DNA of 64,000 nucleotides. Origin: Batkoa obscura (lineage: Eukaryota; Entomophthoromycota; Entomophthoromycetes; Entomophthorales; Batkoaceae). This document shows, piece by piece, positions 48,748-61,443 of the stretch. A program made the translations under genes and the position numbers. The stretch's first letter is position 1. Each line of letters begins with the position of its first letter. Location of the stretch: positions 992,001 to 1,056,000 of the forward strand of contig JASVEC010000016.1 of assembly GCA_030770535.1 (NCBI GenBank). Direction: 5' to 3'. The notes beneath the pieces are model-generated. The model ran no database searches, was not told the DNA's origin, and saw only the letters and a program-made list of their open reading frames with translations.

Positions 48748-50156
48748 TTACATAGGGAAATTGGGTAGCTCTTTGATTGCCCTATTGATAATATCAACAC
48801 CTTGTTCAGTTTGTTGTTTAGTAATAGTAAGTGGTGGAGCTAATCTAATAATATTGTTATGAGTAGGTTTAGCAAGTAACCCAAGTTCTTTCATAATAAG
48901 GCAAAGATGCCATGCTGAACGACCATTGGTATAATTTTCATCTACTACAATAGCATTTAATAATCCTCTACCACGTACTTCACTTATAATATTAGACCCA
49001 ATACCCTTCAATTGATTACGGAAAAGTTCTCCCATGATTCTTGAGTTTTCTACTAAGCCTTCTTCTTGAATTACTTCAAGTGCAGCCATAGCTACAGCCG
49101 AGCCTAATGGATTACCACCATAAGTAGATCCATGCTCACCAGGTTGGATACATAGCATAACATCTTTATCAGCTAAAACAGCTGAGACTGGATAAACACC
49201 ACCAGATAAAGCTTTACCAAGGATAATAATATCTGGACGTACACCTACATGCTCTACTGCTAACATCTTACCAGTTCTAGCTAAACCGGTTTGTACTTCA
49301 TCACCAATAAATAAAACATTATGCTGTTTACAAAGTTCGTAAGCCCTTTGTACGAAAGCATCATTAGGAATCTTGATACCAGCTTCTCCTTGGATTGGTT
49401 CCATTAAAAACCCAGCCATGTTGGCTCCATTGGCTTCAAAGATCTCTTCTAAAGTTTGAATGTCATCCATATATAATACTTTACCGCTTTTTGGGCAAAC
49501 TGGTCCAACGTTTGGCAAAAATGGACCAAAGTTAGTAGTAGCGGTATTGTCAGTAGACATTGAAATAATACCCATTGTTCTACCGTGGAAGTTATCGGCT
49601 AAGGAAACAATGACAGCTTCTCCTTGTTTAATACCTTTCTTTTCATAACCCCATTTACGTGCTAATTTAAGAGCAGTTTCAACAGCTTCAGCACCAGTGT
49701 TCATAGGTAATACCATATCGTATTTTAACAATTTGGTAATGTATTCTGCAAATTCACCAAATTTGTCATTATAAAAAGCTCTAGAACTTAAAGTTAATTT
49801 TTGACTTTGTTGTATTAAAGCTTCAATGATCTTAGGGTGACAGTGACCTTAATATTAATTAATACTAATTATCAATGTTCATTAAGTTAATTCTTACCTT
49901 GATTTACGGCTGAATAAGCTGATAAAAAATCTAAGTACTTTTTACCTTCTGGGTCCCACACGTGTACACCTTCTCCTTTAGAAAATACTACAGGTAATGG
50001 ATGGTAGTTATGAGCTCCATATTGATGCTCCAAATCAATTAATCTTTGAGATTGGGAAACTTCTTGTCCTAGGGCTTGTTTTTGAGCTAAGCTACTGCCA
50101 TTTCTTACTTGGTTAGCGAGTCTTTGGATTACTTTAGTTGTTCTAGTTGAATTCAT
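48748..50156 (-). CDS. CAR2: ornithine aminotransferase
   Basis: Two exons, complement of 48748-49847 and 49898-50156, give 452 residues. It is a class-III PLP aminotransferase: [18 protein letters not shown] at the joined exon border, [40 protein letters not shown], and the Schiff-base lysine in LGKALSGG (about K298). These match ornithine aminotransferase, which turns ornithine and 2-oxoglutarate into glutamate-semialdehyde and glutamate (arginine breakdown, proline synthesis). The first ~30 residues are Arg/Lys/Ser/Gln-rich and could be a mitochondrial presequence, although yeast Car2 is cytosolic. The single intron has a normal GT-AG border and keeps the frame. Confidence 0.96.
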
Positions 50157-51283
50157 TTTTAATCTTAAAAAATTAAAAAGGGTTTGATTTTATTTTATAT
50201 TTATGTTAGTTGATTTCATTTTTTAAGCGTTATATTCTTAAGTTGGATGGAATAGAGCCTCATTATTATGGAAGAAAACAAGTTTCATTGGCTATTTAAG
50301 GGATAGCATAAGATTTAACGCAGGGAGCAATTTTAATTTATAAAACTTAATCAATCAACCCAGCAAATTTATTGGTTGGTTAAGTGTCAAATTTATAGAA
50401 AATTTATAAACCTTCATCAACTTGACCTAAGTTTAATTTCATTTGAAAGATTAATTTCAAAATTCGATTTAAATTTAATTTTCATTTCCAAAATTATAAT
50501 AAAAGCATCAATTTCCTTCCAAAAAACAGAAGTTCACCTTAGAATTTCTATCTCATGCTAATTCGTTATTCTTGAAGCTTTCTTTATTATATAAGTAGTA
50601 TGTCATTTTTGTACATTCTAGTATTTCTTTAAAATATTCACAAATAAAATAATGAAATCATAGCCCATGATTTTATCATTGATTCTATTGTATAGGATTT
50701 ACTAAGTTTATTATCGATTCAATAATACATGATAATATTCAATATTAATTTATTTTATTATGTTATCATACTTCATACAATCTTTAAGTAAAACTTAATA
50801 ATTAAATTGAGTTGTTGATATTTCAAATGAATGTCCATGTCGAGATAATAGTTAAAGTACTCTAAAACAGTTTAAATCAACTCTTTTCATTAATATTACC
50901 AATATGATTTAAACATCAAATTAAGAAATAAATCTTGTTCATCTAATTTAAGCATAGCTATATGATCCCGTCTTTTATTGCTAATCAGTTGGCAGTCAAT
51001 TTGTTTGGCTGTAACAAATATAATATTTAATTAAACATTATTTTACACTTAAATAAGTCATAATATTACTTGATTTGTTTTAAACACAAGTCAGATTTCC
51101 ATAGCTACATTGAGATTGAATCATCAATAGCTTTAAAAGTTACTAGTTCTGTTAATAGTTTATTTTTTGATGTAAAAAATTTATTGTTCCAAAAATTTAA
51201 TTGAAAGCGAATTAAATTGTTAGTTTAAAAAATACTATTTATAGTTTTTAAGCTAGTAAAAAAAAGTAACTAAAATTAAATAT
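50157..51283. other. intergenic, no gene seen
   Basis: About 1.1 kb of AT-rich DNA between CAR2 (leftward) and tRNA-Ile. The open frame at 50376-50561 has no supporting feature and was not accepted. No repeats of note. Confidence 0.7.
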
Positions 51284-51356
51284 GCTCCGTTAGCTCAGTT
51301 GGCAGAGCGTGGTGCTAATAACGCTAAGGTCATAGGTTCAAGCCCTATACGGAGCA
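51284..51356 (+). tRNA. tRNA-Ile (AAT)
   Basis: A 73 nt cloverleaf. The acceptor GCTCCGT pairs with ACGGAGC and is followed by A. The D arm TAGCTCAGTTGGCAGAGC matches box A, the anticodon loop CTAATAA gives AAT (read as inosine-AU), and the T arm ATAGGTTCAAGCCCTAT is box B. No intron. It lies 99 bp upstream of the NC2-beta gene on the same strand. Confidence 0.98.
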
Positions 51357-51455
51357 ATTAATTTTGTTATTTTTAGCTCTTTTAGGAAGAAAACTTAAAT
51401 TTGATTTGCTCACTTAAAAGTCGCTCTTTGAAAATTAAATTATTTTTTATCCAAA

Positions 51456-52147
51456 ATGTCAGACCGAGAAATCAATGATGATGAGTTGACACTACCAAAA
51501 AGTACTTTATTTTAAGATGATAAAAAGGAATTGATTAATGAATTATAGCCACGGTACATAAATTGATAACGGAGGTTTTACCAAAGGAGATAGCGTGCTC
51601 AAAAGAAACGAGAGATCTATTGGTGGAGTGTTGTGTAGGTAAGGAAGTATTTTTTTGTGAGAATCGGTTTATTCTTTTAAGAGTTCATACATTTGCTTGC
51701 TTCTGAGGCCAATGATGTATGTGAAAAACAGTTGAAAAAGACCATCTCTGCTGAACATGTGATTGCCGCTTTACAAGTAAATAATGGATTTATTTAAATA
51801 TTTAAATTTAAAATTTCATTCAGGGTTTAGGATTTGACGAGTATGTACCACACATTCAAGAAGTATTTTTAGACCATAAAGCGACTTTAAAAGTAATAAG
51901 ACTAAGATAAATTTACTTTCAATTAAATAATTATAAAAAATAGATCAGAGATAGAAAAAGTTCGAGGTTAGAAAACTCAGGATTTACTGAAGAAGAGTTG
52001 CTACGCAGTCAAGAACTTTTGTTTGCTAAAGCTAGACAAAGATACCAAGAACAAAGTTTTAATGTTAACTTAAATGCTCAGACTCAACAGCAACAAAATC
52101 AAGATGATGATAGTAATAATAACTTGCCTCCCCCTCAAGGCCTTTAA
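51456..52147 (+). CDS. NCB2: negative cofactor 2 beta (DR1/NCB2)
   Basis: Five exons (51456-51501, 51549-51638, 51682-51776, 51824-51892, 51944-52147) encode 167 residues with matching phases. The N-terminal ~95 residues are a histone fold (LTLPKTTVHKLITEVLPKEI, then FIHLLASEANDVCEKQLKKT and ISAEHVIAALQGLGF). After it comes KSSRLENSGFTEEELLRSQE, the conserved TBP-binding helix, and a Gln/Asn-rich tail. NC2-beta pairs with NC2-alpha (DRAP1/Bur6) and binds TBP on DNA, blocking TFIIA and TFIIB and repressing or redirecting transcription. The introns are 43-51 nt, the shortest in the window. The protein is close to human DR1 in length (176). Confidence 0.95.
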
Positions 52148-52573
52148 TGGTATTAAATGGGTAGAAGAGGATAGAATATATTTATGTTATTTTGATAATA
52201 TTTAGCTCTTTTTATTTTTTTACCTAGCTTCTTTTTGGTTTTTTTGATTTCATATTTTATAAAGGGTTAGTCTCTATCTAAAGACTATAAAAGTACCAGA
52301 TATGATTATTAAAATATGACATAAATATATGGTTTTTAAAAATTACTTATTTAGTTGAATGATCTTTTAATATCTTTTACTCCTTATTACACATAACTAA
52401 TTTGGTATAAATATTTGTATAAGTAATGATAAAATAATAATTATCTTAGATAAAAATTCAGATTAACCGAAAAGTATATAAAACAGCACTAAAACGGATA
52501 TGATTGGCTATTTAGTATTTTAAATTGATCATTAAAGATAAGATTTCAATAAAATTTTAGTTTATTTTTTAAA
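52148..52573. other. intergenic, short
   Basis: AT-rich spacer between two same-strand genes, covering the 3' flank of NC2-beta and 5' flank of SDH3. Nothing recognisable. Confidence 0.75.
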
Positions 52574-53254
52574 ATGAACACAATTACTAGAAAAGTCTTG
52601 TTAAATGGCATCAGTAAAAGTAACTATTACAACAAGATAATACACTATAAACTAATAACCCATTAGATAAAGGCTTCAAAATGTTAAGCCAAACTAGTCA
52701 GTTCACTAGCACTAGGTAAATAATAAATGTAATTAAAATAAGACTTTTTGATGCGCTTTGAAGGACAACCAATAACATTTTAGAACAAATACAAAAAACA
52801 AAAAGTATGAGACCACGCTCACCTTTTTACATCTATCAACCACAGTTAACTTCTGGGCTTTCAATTTTAAGTCGTATAACTGGTGTTGCTATAGGTATAG
52901 GTAGATTCAGTTTGAAGCTTTTTAAAAATCATTGTTAACAATAAAGGTTTTTATGGTGTTACTATTGCTTACCCAGCCTTTGGATTAACTTCCGAAGTAT
53001 CTGTTCAACATTTAGAAGCTATTCCAAGTTCAGTAAAAACAGCTGCTAAGTTTATCATCGCTTTCCCATTCATGTTTCATAATTTTAATGGAATCCGTCA
53101 TTTAGTAAGCTTAAAGTAATGATTTTTGCTACTATTTATTAATTTGTAGGTATGGGATACTGCTTCTAGTCTTACTGTTAAAGGAGTTTATACTTCAGGC
53201 TATTTGGTTATTGGTGCTTCAGTTTTATCTTCTATCGGCTTAGCTTCTGTATAA
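52574..53254 (+). CDS. SDH3: succinate dehydrogenase cytochrome b subunit (SDHC)
   Basis: Five exons (52574-52619, 52667-52715, 52764-52894, 52947-53104, 53150-53254) give 162 residues. The N-terminus (MNTITRKVLLNGISK) is a typical presequence. The family block is clear: RPRSPFYIYQPQLTSGLSIL, then SRITGVAIG with the quinone-site Ser and Arg, and after the second helix FMFHNFNGIRHLVWD with the haem-region His and the conserved RHLxWD. Three membrane helices are visible. It anchors complex II in the inner membrane and forms the ubiquinone site with SDHD. The third exon's acceptor at 52763 was chosen over the one at about 52785-52790 because only it keeps the frame. Introns are 44-55 nt. Confidence 0.93.
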
Positions 53255-54999
53255 AGTACAAGTATTGTTTAATATTAAATTTTATCTTTATTTAGAGTAG
53301 CAGAAATATACAAATATAGGTATAGTATAATAACGAAATTAAAATGACATTTAGTTTTTTTTAGTTTTTTTAATAAAAGTTAATATTAATTTTTGGCTAT
53401 ATTTAGCATAAACCCTTAATATGTTAGTAAGCATGTGCTTATTTTTGTAGTATAGCCATTGTGAATATAAATATGGAGATGCATTTCTTTGTTTAAGAAT
53501 TTCACTAGCAATCTTTTTGCTCAAATAGTGCTTAAGAATGGAAAAAGTGATGAAACTAAAAAAACATCCCCATATAACAAAATGAATTCTTAATAATAAT
53601 TTTAATGCTTAACTGACCATTTTCATATTAAAATTAGAAGATGTAAAGTATCATTCATTATTAAATCCTATTGTATAACACAAGTACAGGATTTGACTTC
53701 TTACAGAAAACATTGAGCTATGGTATTAACTAAACAATAGTTAGGATGGGATATCGTTAATTAATATTTTTAAAGAAATTAAATATTATAAAGTTTTGTA
53801 TTTTCCCTAATAGCTGTATAGTATAGAAAGTAGTAAAACAATAATGATAATAAAAGTATATAGCATAAACTATAAATCTTTCGTAATATTAGTTTATAAA
53901 TTTCAATAGTTTATTAATACAAACAAATTATAAAATAGTAATCTAAAGTAGTTATAAATTTATTTGACTTTTTAATCTTGATTTTATAATGAATGTATTA
54001 TGTTGATAAAATTAATGAAAAGTTATTAGAAGTTAAACTGGATAGTAATTATCTAATTCCTTTCAAAGTGAACTTTATAGAATTTAATGAATAAAATCAA
54101 ATTATTCACTGTAAACCCAAAAAACCGAAATTCAGTAAAATTCAGTAATTTTTTAATACCAAAAATCAATTGAATAGTTCTTATATGATAACTATATTAA
54201 TAGCTTAATTATATAAATTAGCATGTTGATCTTTTTGCGATCTATTGTAACATTTATAGCCAAATCTTTATTTCACTTTAACATAAACTGTACATTAGTA
54301 TCTAAATAAATCAATTTAATATACTATTTACTTTTTAGTCTAAATTCTTTGACACTATACTATTATAGGCTTTATGTTAAAACATAATATAGTTTTAAAT
54401 ACTTGAATTGATATATTTAAAAGTAATCTAGTTTTATAGTATAAAGATTGAATACTCCGAATTGTAAGCTTAGTTCAAAAGGAATGTTTCAAAAAAAGCA
54501 TTATGTTCTTTATATTATATTATTATTCGTCTTTTTTTGTTTAAATATTATATTTATATTATAAAATCACATGCTCAAAAAAGTAAAGTAGAATAAACTA
54601 AACCAATAAAATCTATAGCTGCCACTTTGATTTTACAGTTCGATTTTACTAAATTAATTAATAAGTGACATTTAATTCTAATTGAGGTAACATGTATTGG
54701 ATGAGATCATTTTTATTATTGTATAAATTGGTAGCTTGTTATGAACCTCTATATAGCTCAACTACAAATATCCGCAAAGTCTGAGGGCAGCTCTGACTTT
54801 CAGGATGAGCCGAGAATTACTAACATTTATTTTAAAGACTTAAAAAGTCATATTTGACATTAAGATCTAAGCTATGCTTAAACATTATTTGCTATCTAGA
54901 TCTCAGCCAATGAAGAACCAGTACCAAGTTTACCAGCTATAAAGCTCAAAAATTAATTTTGTTTTGGTTTATTTATTTTTATCATTACTAACTAAAAGA
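53255..54999. other. intergenic with one miniature element
   Basis: About 1.7 kb between SDH3 and the Zn2Cys6 gene. It contains one miniature element (53474-53572). A slightly GC-richer patch at 54755-54830 contains an imperfect inverted repeat (AGTCTGAG and CTCTGACT) but no assignable gene. The frame extending the Zn2Cys6 protein upstream to 54964 adds a hydrophobic leader that does not belong to the family. Confidence 0.65.
53474..53572 (+). mobile_element. ~99 bp miniature element
   Basis: Plus-orientation copy from TGGAGATG to CATCCCCA with TA on both sides. Confidence 0.94.
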
Positions 55000-56930
55000 A
55001 TGACAAGTATAACGAATGATAATGGAAGCCTTGGTAGCGTTATTGCTCAAGCATTAAATAACTCATGCGACCATTGCCGATTACGTAAGATAAAATGCGA
55101 TAGTGGTAAACCACGATGCTCTTATTGCGTTAGAAAAGAATACGAGTGTACCTATTCAATCAATAAAAAGAAACAAATATTTTCTGGTAACACACTTACG
55201 CTTTCTTTGAATCAACTTGAAGATCGTATAAAAGGCTTAGAAGCCTTATCTCAGCAAATTTTAGAGCGTCAAGAACATCTGAACCATCAAAATTTGCCAA
55301 CTACTGCCAATCCTCCTTTAAATATGAATTTAAGCAGCTTTACTGATTTAGGAAGTACCTCTTCTATGCTTTATTCGGAAGGGAATATGGATCCAATAAA
55401 TCAAGATCTAGGATTTCAGTTTAACGCGCTTAATTTAAATGGCAATAATTTAGGCATGAATCCTGATAGTATATTTAATCAACAGGTAGCAGGATATCAA
55501 TTTCAAACTAATTTTTATGCTGGAGATCCTTTAAGTGTTAGTGAATTAAGACGCTTTTTGTTACTTAGTTATAAATCTAAAGGAGAATTTAAAGGTTTTG
55601 CAAATCACCACAAACAAATATTGATAAAACTGTGCATGTCATCTGATTTGGTAATGAGTGCCTTCTGTGCTCTTTCTTGTGCACATGCCTCTTTCCCTTT
55701 TTTAGATGCTACGCCCACCACACGACGCCGGCTTATTGACCATTTTTTAAATCACGCTAAAGCATTACTTGTCCAAGAAGGATATACCAACCCTTCTGTT
55801 TATGTCGTTCAAGCTTTAATATTAATTTCGATTGTGGAATACGAAAGAGGTCAATTTTCTAGATCGATCATGTATGTCCAATCTGCTTTAAGGTAAGCCT
55901 AATTTATGATTAACCAATTATTTCAAATTAAATGAACTATTCTAGTATGGCATATATATTAGGAATTCATATGATTGATGAGAAAAGATTGGGATGTATT
56001 ACATTTGAGGATGCAATAGCCAGAAAAGTTTGGTGGGAAATATTTACTATGGATAGCTGTGCTGCTTTTATGCTTTATGAAGAAGGAAATATCATAGATA
56101 GAGGATTACCCGTAATGATGGCAGATGCCCATGGTCATTCTCTTGGATTTACTTTACATGAGTTAAATTTATCTCATATTGAACCTTTTCTTTTAGATTT
56201 AGATTCATCTTGGAGACTTCTTCCAGTTATGAGACTTAAAATGAGTGATTTGTTAAGACGAGCCCATAACTTGACCGTAATGGCTTCAAAATCAACTGAT
56301 CAAGCCTCAAAAGATAAGTTAGAACCATTGTTTTTAGAACTTAGAATGGATTTAGCTTATTGGTCAAGGTTTGCTTCCCCAAATCCCTTTATCAGTGATA
56401 TAAATCAAAACTCGATTGTTGGTGGTACAGGGCTACCAACTTCTCCAGGGGACCATCCATCTACTCAAGCATCAGGTGTTCTTTTGTTTAATTGTGCTTA
56501 TATATTAGCCTATTGTCCAACATTATATTGGACACATGAAAGAATAACACAAGAGAAAGGCAATGAAATTCCAGATTCATGTGGGGTAGCAGCAGGATAT
56601 TTAATCTGTGGTATTGATTTAGCTAGACCAGAAAACCCAAGGGGGGAACGCTGGCATCAGGTGCTACCATTCTTTTCTTACATCGGGTGTTTAGCGTATT
56701 ATCGTCTTTTTACAGCTTATCCACATAATAAGGAAGCACGCGCCACTGCCTCTTCTCAATTTGAGTTATTGTACTTAGAATTAGCTAATTCTATACGTTA
56801 TTTCCCAGTAGCAGATCTATTTATGGCTAAATTAAGGCCATTTAGGAATGCTATCAATGAATCGTTCACAGAATTTGACTCAAGTGAGTTAGTATTTGCT
56901 ACTAGTAGTCCAAGTGCTAATATGGGTTGA
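55000..56930 (+). CDS. Zn2Cys6 fungal transcription factor
   Basis: Two exons (55000-55892, 55946-56930) give 625 residues. The binuclear zinc cluster has Cys at 23, 26, 33, 40, 43 and 50 (SCDHCRLRKIKCDSGKPRC contains the first four), in the CX2CX6CX6CX2CX6C pattern. A linker and a short heptad segment (LEDRIKGLEALSQQILE) for dimerisation follow. Residues about 185-520 match the fungal-specific transcription factor domain (for example ARKVWWEIFTMDSCAAF). Such proteins bind CGG-type half sites in nuclear DNA and act as metabolic regulators; the target cannot be read from sequence. The start at 55000 is preferred over 54964, since the extra 12 residues are hydrophobic and precede an otherwise good start. 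Zn2Cys6 factors are a fungal mark. Confidence 0.93.
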
Positions 56931-57627
56931 TGGGCGTTCAACTGTATTAATACAATTTTCGATGAAGATAGCAATACAATTACTTTGAACTAAGATTATA
57001 AATTAATAAGAGTTTTGAATTTTCGTTTTATGGCTATTATTTTGTTTTTCCTTAATATTAAGTGTATATTAAAAATGAACCCCTTCTTTTACTTTCAAAT
57101 TTTTATAGTTTATAATTTATAATTTATAGTTTGTAGTCAGTATAACTTTATTTGCATATTAAATCATATTTATAAATTATAGATTTATTCTTATTTTTAA
57201 ATTAAACTAAATTGTTTAAATGCAGTTATTATTTAATTTAATATCTTCTTTAATACAATAAAAGTATACAAATCAAGGATTTTAAAAGAGATGATATATG
57301 CTACTTTATTGATTATACTTAAGCTTTAAGTTTGTTTTAATAAATGAAAGATTAATAAAAGACTAGACTATTTATGTTATTCTATTAAAATAGTTTCTTT
57401 TTTAATTTAAAATACCACAAATAGTTTAAACAGACTTTGTACAATTCTTAATACCAAAGCTTACGCATTTAATAAACAAATAATAATGTATTTCTATAAT
57501 AGAATTGGTAGACAATTTTAAGGTTACAAGTCAATATAGAATTTAATTTAAAAATTTTACAAAAATAAACGATATGTATATTTAAAAAGAGGCAAAATTT
57601 TAAACCAATGCAATAAACCTTTTGAAG
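56931..57627. other. intergenic between convergent genes
   Basis: AT-rich 3' flank of the two transcription-factor genes. It shows short TTATAATTTATA direct repeats at about 57110-57130 and nothing else. Confidence 0.75.
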
Positions 57628-58781
57628 TTATTGATGAGAAGGATGTTGAGAAGAGTGTTGAGATTGCTGTGAATGTTGAGGAGGGTGTTGAGGAGGATGC
57701 TGAGGAGGGTGTTGAGATGAGTGCTGAGGAGGGTGTTGAGGAGGGTGTTGAGATGGATGTTGAGCTGGAGCATTATGTTGCTGTGGTGGCATACTCATCT
57801 GAGGGTTATGAGGATGGGAATAGTATCCGTTGTGAGCTGGCGGGTATTGTCCGTATTGTGGCATAGGTGGCGGATAATTAGGATAAGGTGGTTGATTTGG
57901 ATGAGGAGGTGGAGGGCCCTGAGGGTGACCCATATAAGCATGGTGAGGATGTTGATATGGGCTAGGATGTGGATAATTGGGATTATTCGTAGCTGGATAT
58001 GTGTTTCCTGGAGGTGGAGGTTGATAAGAAGTTGTTGGATATCCAGAATGAGATTCTGCAGGGTACTGACTATGAGGTGGAGGGTTACTACCTTGATTTG
58101 GTTTTTTCGCTTCAGGCTCCTCTCTCTTTGACTCAGGTTGAATTTTTGCTTGGACTACTTTTTTCTAAAAATGTAAATACAATCAACTTTAACTAAAATT
58201 ATTTACTTCTTGTGGTTTAGGCTGAATACGAGCTGATTCATTGCCTCCACCATAGGAAGGTGGATCATCACTGTTTTCACCGCCTGACTCGTCCTTTGGT
58301 GGCTCATCTGGAGTATTAAGGCAGCTTTGAATAAGGTTTTTACCTTCAGCTTTTGTGACCAAAGGTTGGAGCTTGGGGGTAGTAAAAGTATACACCAATC
58401 CAGTTTCAGAAACCACTAATAACAAAACTTGGGTTCCAGTAAGAGTACTCAATTCATAAGCCTTAAACTATTAGCTTAATTACCATATATTTAAATTTAT
58501 TATACCTTTTTCATGATACCAGCTTTACGCTTTGAGAAGGTAATATGTCTACGACTTTTATCTTTAATATACTCAATCTTAATCTTTCTCCTTCCAGCTC
58601 TTTTGCGCTTTGGTTTTGCGACATCTTCTTCTTCTTCATCATCTTCTTCTTCTTCAACTTCCGAGCCAACTTTATTCGAAAATTGAATCTCACCCCCTTG
58701 TGACTGGCCAGATGGGGCTTGGTTATAGTTAAAGTTGTTAGGATCAGGATATTGTTGGGCGTTAGGGAGATTATTTGCCAT
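57628..58781 (-). CDS. MCM1: SRF/MCM1-type MADS-box transcription factor
   Basis: Three exons, complement of 57628-58164, 58207-58461 and 58506-58781, give 355 residues. After an acidic stretch (EVEEEEDDEEEEDVA) comes a basic run and the MADS domain at about 63-120: GRRKIKIEYIKDKSRRHITF, then SKRKAGIMKKAYELSTLTGT, with VLLLVVSETGLVYTF. The following SAM-like extension (TTPKLQPLVTKAEGKNLIQSC) marks the SRF/Mcm1 type and not the MEF2/Rlm1 type. The first intron splits the domain after IMKK. The C-terminal ~170 residues are Pro/Gln/His/Tyr-rich, ending in repeated QHPPQHP units. It binds CArG boxes and typically works with partner factors. The plus-strand frames over this C-terminus are shadows of its repetitive codons. 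Confidence 0.95.
57640..57770. repeat. coding tandem repeat in the MADS gene
   Basis: Imperfect 12-base units (on the plus strand GAGGGTGTTGAG-like, on the coding strand CAACACCCTCCT-like) encode the QHPP/QHSS run of the MADS protein. The strand asymmetry of purines creates a long false open frame on the plus strand. Confidence 0.85.
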
Positions 58782-59903
58782 ATTATCTAGTCAAAACTAA
58801 GTCAGTCTTAATATATTAAGCTAAATTATTCTCATTATGATTAAAATGGTAAATCTTTACTTACCAAACAAAACTTGGGAGTATATGACTAAACAGGGAG
58901 TTGTTATATAAAAGGAAGTAATAAGCTATTCAAATTGCTTTGATTAAGGTGTTTAAAAAAGGAATGTCCAAATTTATCATCTTTTTATACCCACTTTCTT
59001 ACTTTGAGCTAAGCTTAATTTTCAATTTTTGAATTAAAATAACGAATCATAATCCATAAAATAAAAATGATTGGATAAAAATCAAATAAGCTTTATGCTA
59101 CTTTTAGCAATGAAGTTTTCATAATGTTTGATATTTCTTATATAGTAAAACAAACGGTTTAGCAGACCATCAATACTTGAAATGCAAGCCAGATTTAGGA
59201 AGGTAATTGGTTGATTAAGTATTTCTTAAATTTCTAAAGTCTATTCTATTGGACAATCGCCTATTTGGAGCATTAAATAGATTTAAGGAACATAATTTTC
59301 CAATTTTAAAAGAATATTTAAATTTAGAAATATGACGGAATTGATTAGTTCAAAAATATCAAGTCTTTTTTGATTTGTCAGTTCGAGTAAAATATAAAAT
59401 GATATTTAAATGCAATCAATTCGAGGATAAACTTTATATTATTTACGAAATGAAAAAGGTTGATAAATACTTCACTACCACTTCATCTCTCTTAAAAATA
59501 TTTGGAATTAAAATAATTGTATTATTTTAAACTTTTAGAATTGATGCTTTTAAAGTTAAAGTTAAAATAATAGTATTGAGTGGATTTTTTTAATAAATGT
59601 TCAGGAACTGCGTATGCTAAATTTAGAACCTATTTTCAAGATCCTATTACATATGGTCATTATTACTTATTTAGATAATTCTATTGGTTTATTGAAACAT
59701 GTAATAATCACCTGGTCTAAAGCTTATCGAAAAACATGAACAAATAATACCTATATTTAACAAATAGTTTTTCTAAATTTTACTGTTGAGGGAATCCTAT
59801 TAGCTATAAATTCCTTTAATAAAAGTGGTTCTTATGAGTATAGTTTTCTTTTATTAATTTGGGCAAAGATCAATAAATTTTAATAATAAATATTTAAATT
59901 ATA
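58782..59903. other. intergenic, 5' side of the MADS gene
   Basis: AT-rich DNA between the MADS gene (leftward) and the transposon. Nothing assignable was seen. Confidence 0.7.
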
Positions 59904-61063
59904 TGGGGTTGTCTGAATTAGTTTGATTATTTTATCCAATTTAAATATTTTGTATTTTAAAAATTTCGCTTAAAACTCTATAAATCAAATCTTTTATTAA
60001 AACAAAAGTACACAGACACAGTTCTAAATCATTCTATTATAGTTTATCCCATAAGTTAGTTTGAATTTCTACTAGATCTTAAATACATATTCTTATAAAA
60101 CTTTATTGAGAAATATTTATTATTGACTACTTTATAACCAACATTTCAGATTTGTTATCAAATAAATAAACTATTTTAATGTTATAATTACATTATTAAT
60201 ATATTCCCAAGTTGACAAATAGCTACATGGGAAGGAGCGATTAGCCTTAAAACTATAATTAACTATCCCTATATAGTACAAGTAATAATAGTTTTTACAT
60301 ATTACCACAGCTACTTGTTCTTTGACTATTTATTAACTTAGCTACTAATAGCTTAAGTAATCTTAACACTTAATAATATATTTCTATCATTCAACAAACT
60401 ACTTGCTTAGTAAATATCGAAATTTTTAAATTGTCTGTTATCTTTGTAAGGTAAGCTGGGATCGATCTTTTAATTTTTCTGTTTTCTATAGACTCTATAA
60501 CTTTAATTGGAACTATGTCGCTTTTTTTTGATGTATCGATACTGGATAACAATGTAGTTTATTGTTATGTTTAACAAAGTGTAAATATTTCTTAACATTT
60601 TGTATCTTTAATATCCTTTTTGTATCTTTGTTTAAAAGCTAGTTATTATACAACTTTTGTTATTTAATTTTTTAATAGTTTCATTAAGTGTATTTTTTTG
60701 AGTATCAGTACAGAATTTATGTAATTTGTATAGTTTTTCTTTGAGAATTCCTTCTATCTGTACTTTGTTTTTTATTGCTGTATTTATTTTATTTTCAAAT
60801 AACTTTTTCCTAACTGTATACTGTATACTGGGCACATATATTACATAGATCCGTTTTTCTTGCTGCATTTTTGAAATTACTTGGTATATATTTAAAGAAC
60901 GTTGACCTAGCTACTGCTTTATCTCTTAGATCATTCAAATATTTACTGTATATCATCCTTCTACTTTTATTTAATATATATATATTATCTGATGAATATT
61001 TACTATCATTATTTTTTTTATTAAATCTTGATGGAATTATTTGAATCATTTAGTAAATATTGT
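59904..61063 (-). mobile_element. inverted, 5'-truncated copy of the TIR transposon
   Basis: This is the reverse complement of about 61775-62933, the 3' part of the neighbouring element, including its outer terminus (TGGGGTTGTCTGAATTAG at the left here). Its inner end breaks off directly at the TA before the full element. For most of its length I find no difference to the other arm, but the outer ~180 bases and the inner ~40 bases differ at several positions. It carries the minus-strand counterparts of the two small open frames of the element. Confidence 0.9.
60632..61049 (-). CDS. transposon-derived open frames, inverted copy
   Basis: Two overlapping frames on the minus strand (60632-60868 and 60810-61049) repeat the frames of the right arm. 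The 5' one ends in a zinc-knuckle-like stretch (ARKTDLCNICAQ). The protein family is unrecognised. It lacks the N-terminal part present in the other arm, so it is a fragment. Confidence 0.5.
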
Positions 61064-61443
61064 ATGGGGCTGCCCTAGTTGGTTTCAGAATTTATTTAGA
61101 AATTAATCCAAATTTAAAAATTTTAAATTTGTGTCTAATATGATGGTTAAATCTAAAAAGCCTATAATTAAATCTCTCTATTCAAAACTTATTCTTTGTT
61201 CAAATAAAAATAAAATGCAGACTTTCATAACTAAACTTTCGAAATGGAATTTTTCAAAATTTCAATACAATATTAATATAGGGGAGGAGTAGTACACAAT
61301 ATAAACATTATAATTCATTTATATCAATTTTAAGAGCTACCTATACCAACCCAGGGTTTATGGAATTTTACAATAAAACGAAACAAAGAAAAGATATATT
61401 ATCAAAGTTTACTATCAATACATAATAATAAACTTAATCAACA

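Noticed and set aside
54964-54999. Upstream start extending the Zn2Cys6 protein by 12 residues
   Set aside because: The extra residues are hydrophobic and out of character for a nuclear factor; ATG 55000 is the better start.
57669-58196. Overlapping plus-strand open frames of up to 136 residues
   Set aside because: They are shadows of the Pro/His/Gln-repeat codons of the MADS gene on the other strand; their composition is only Glu/Val/Gly or Arg/Trp/Met runs.
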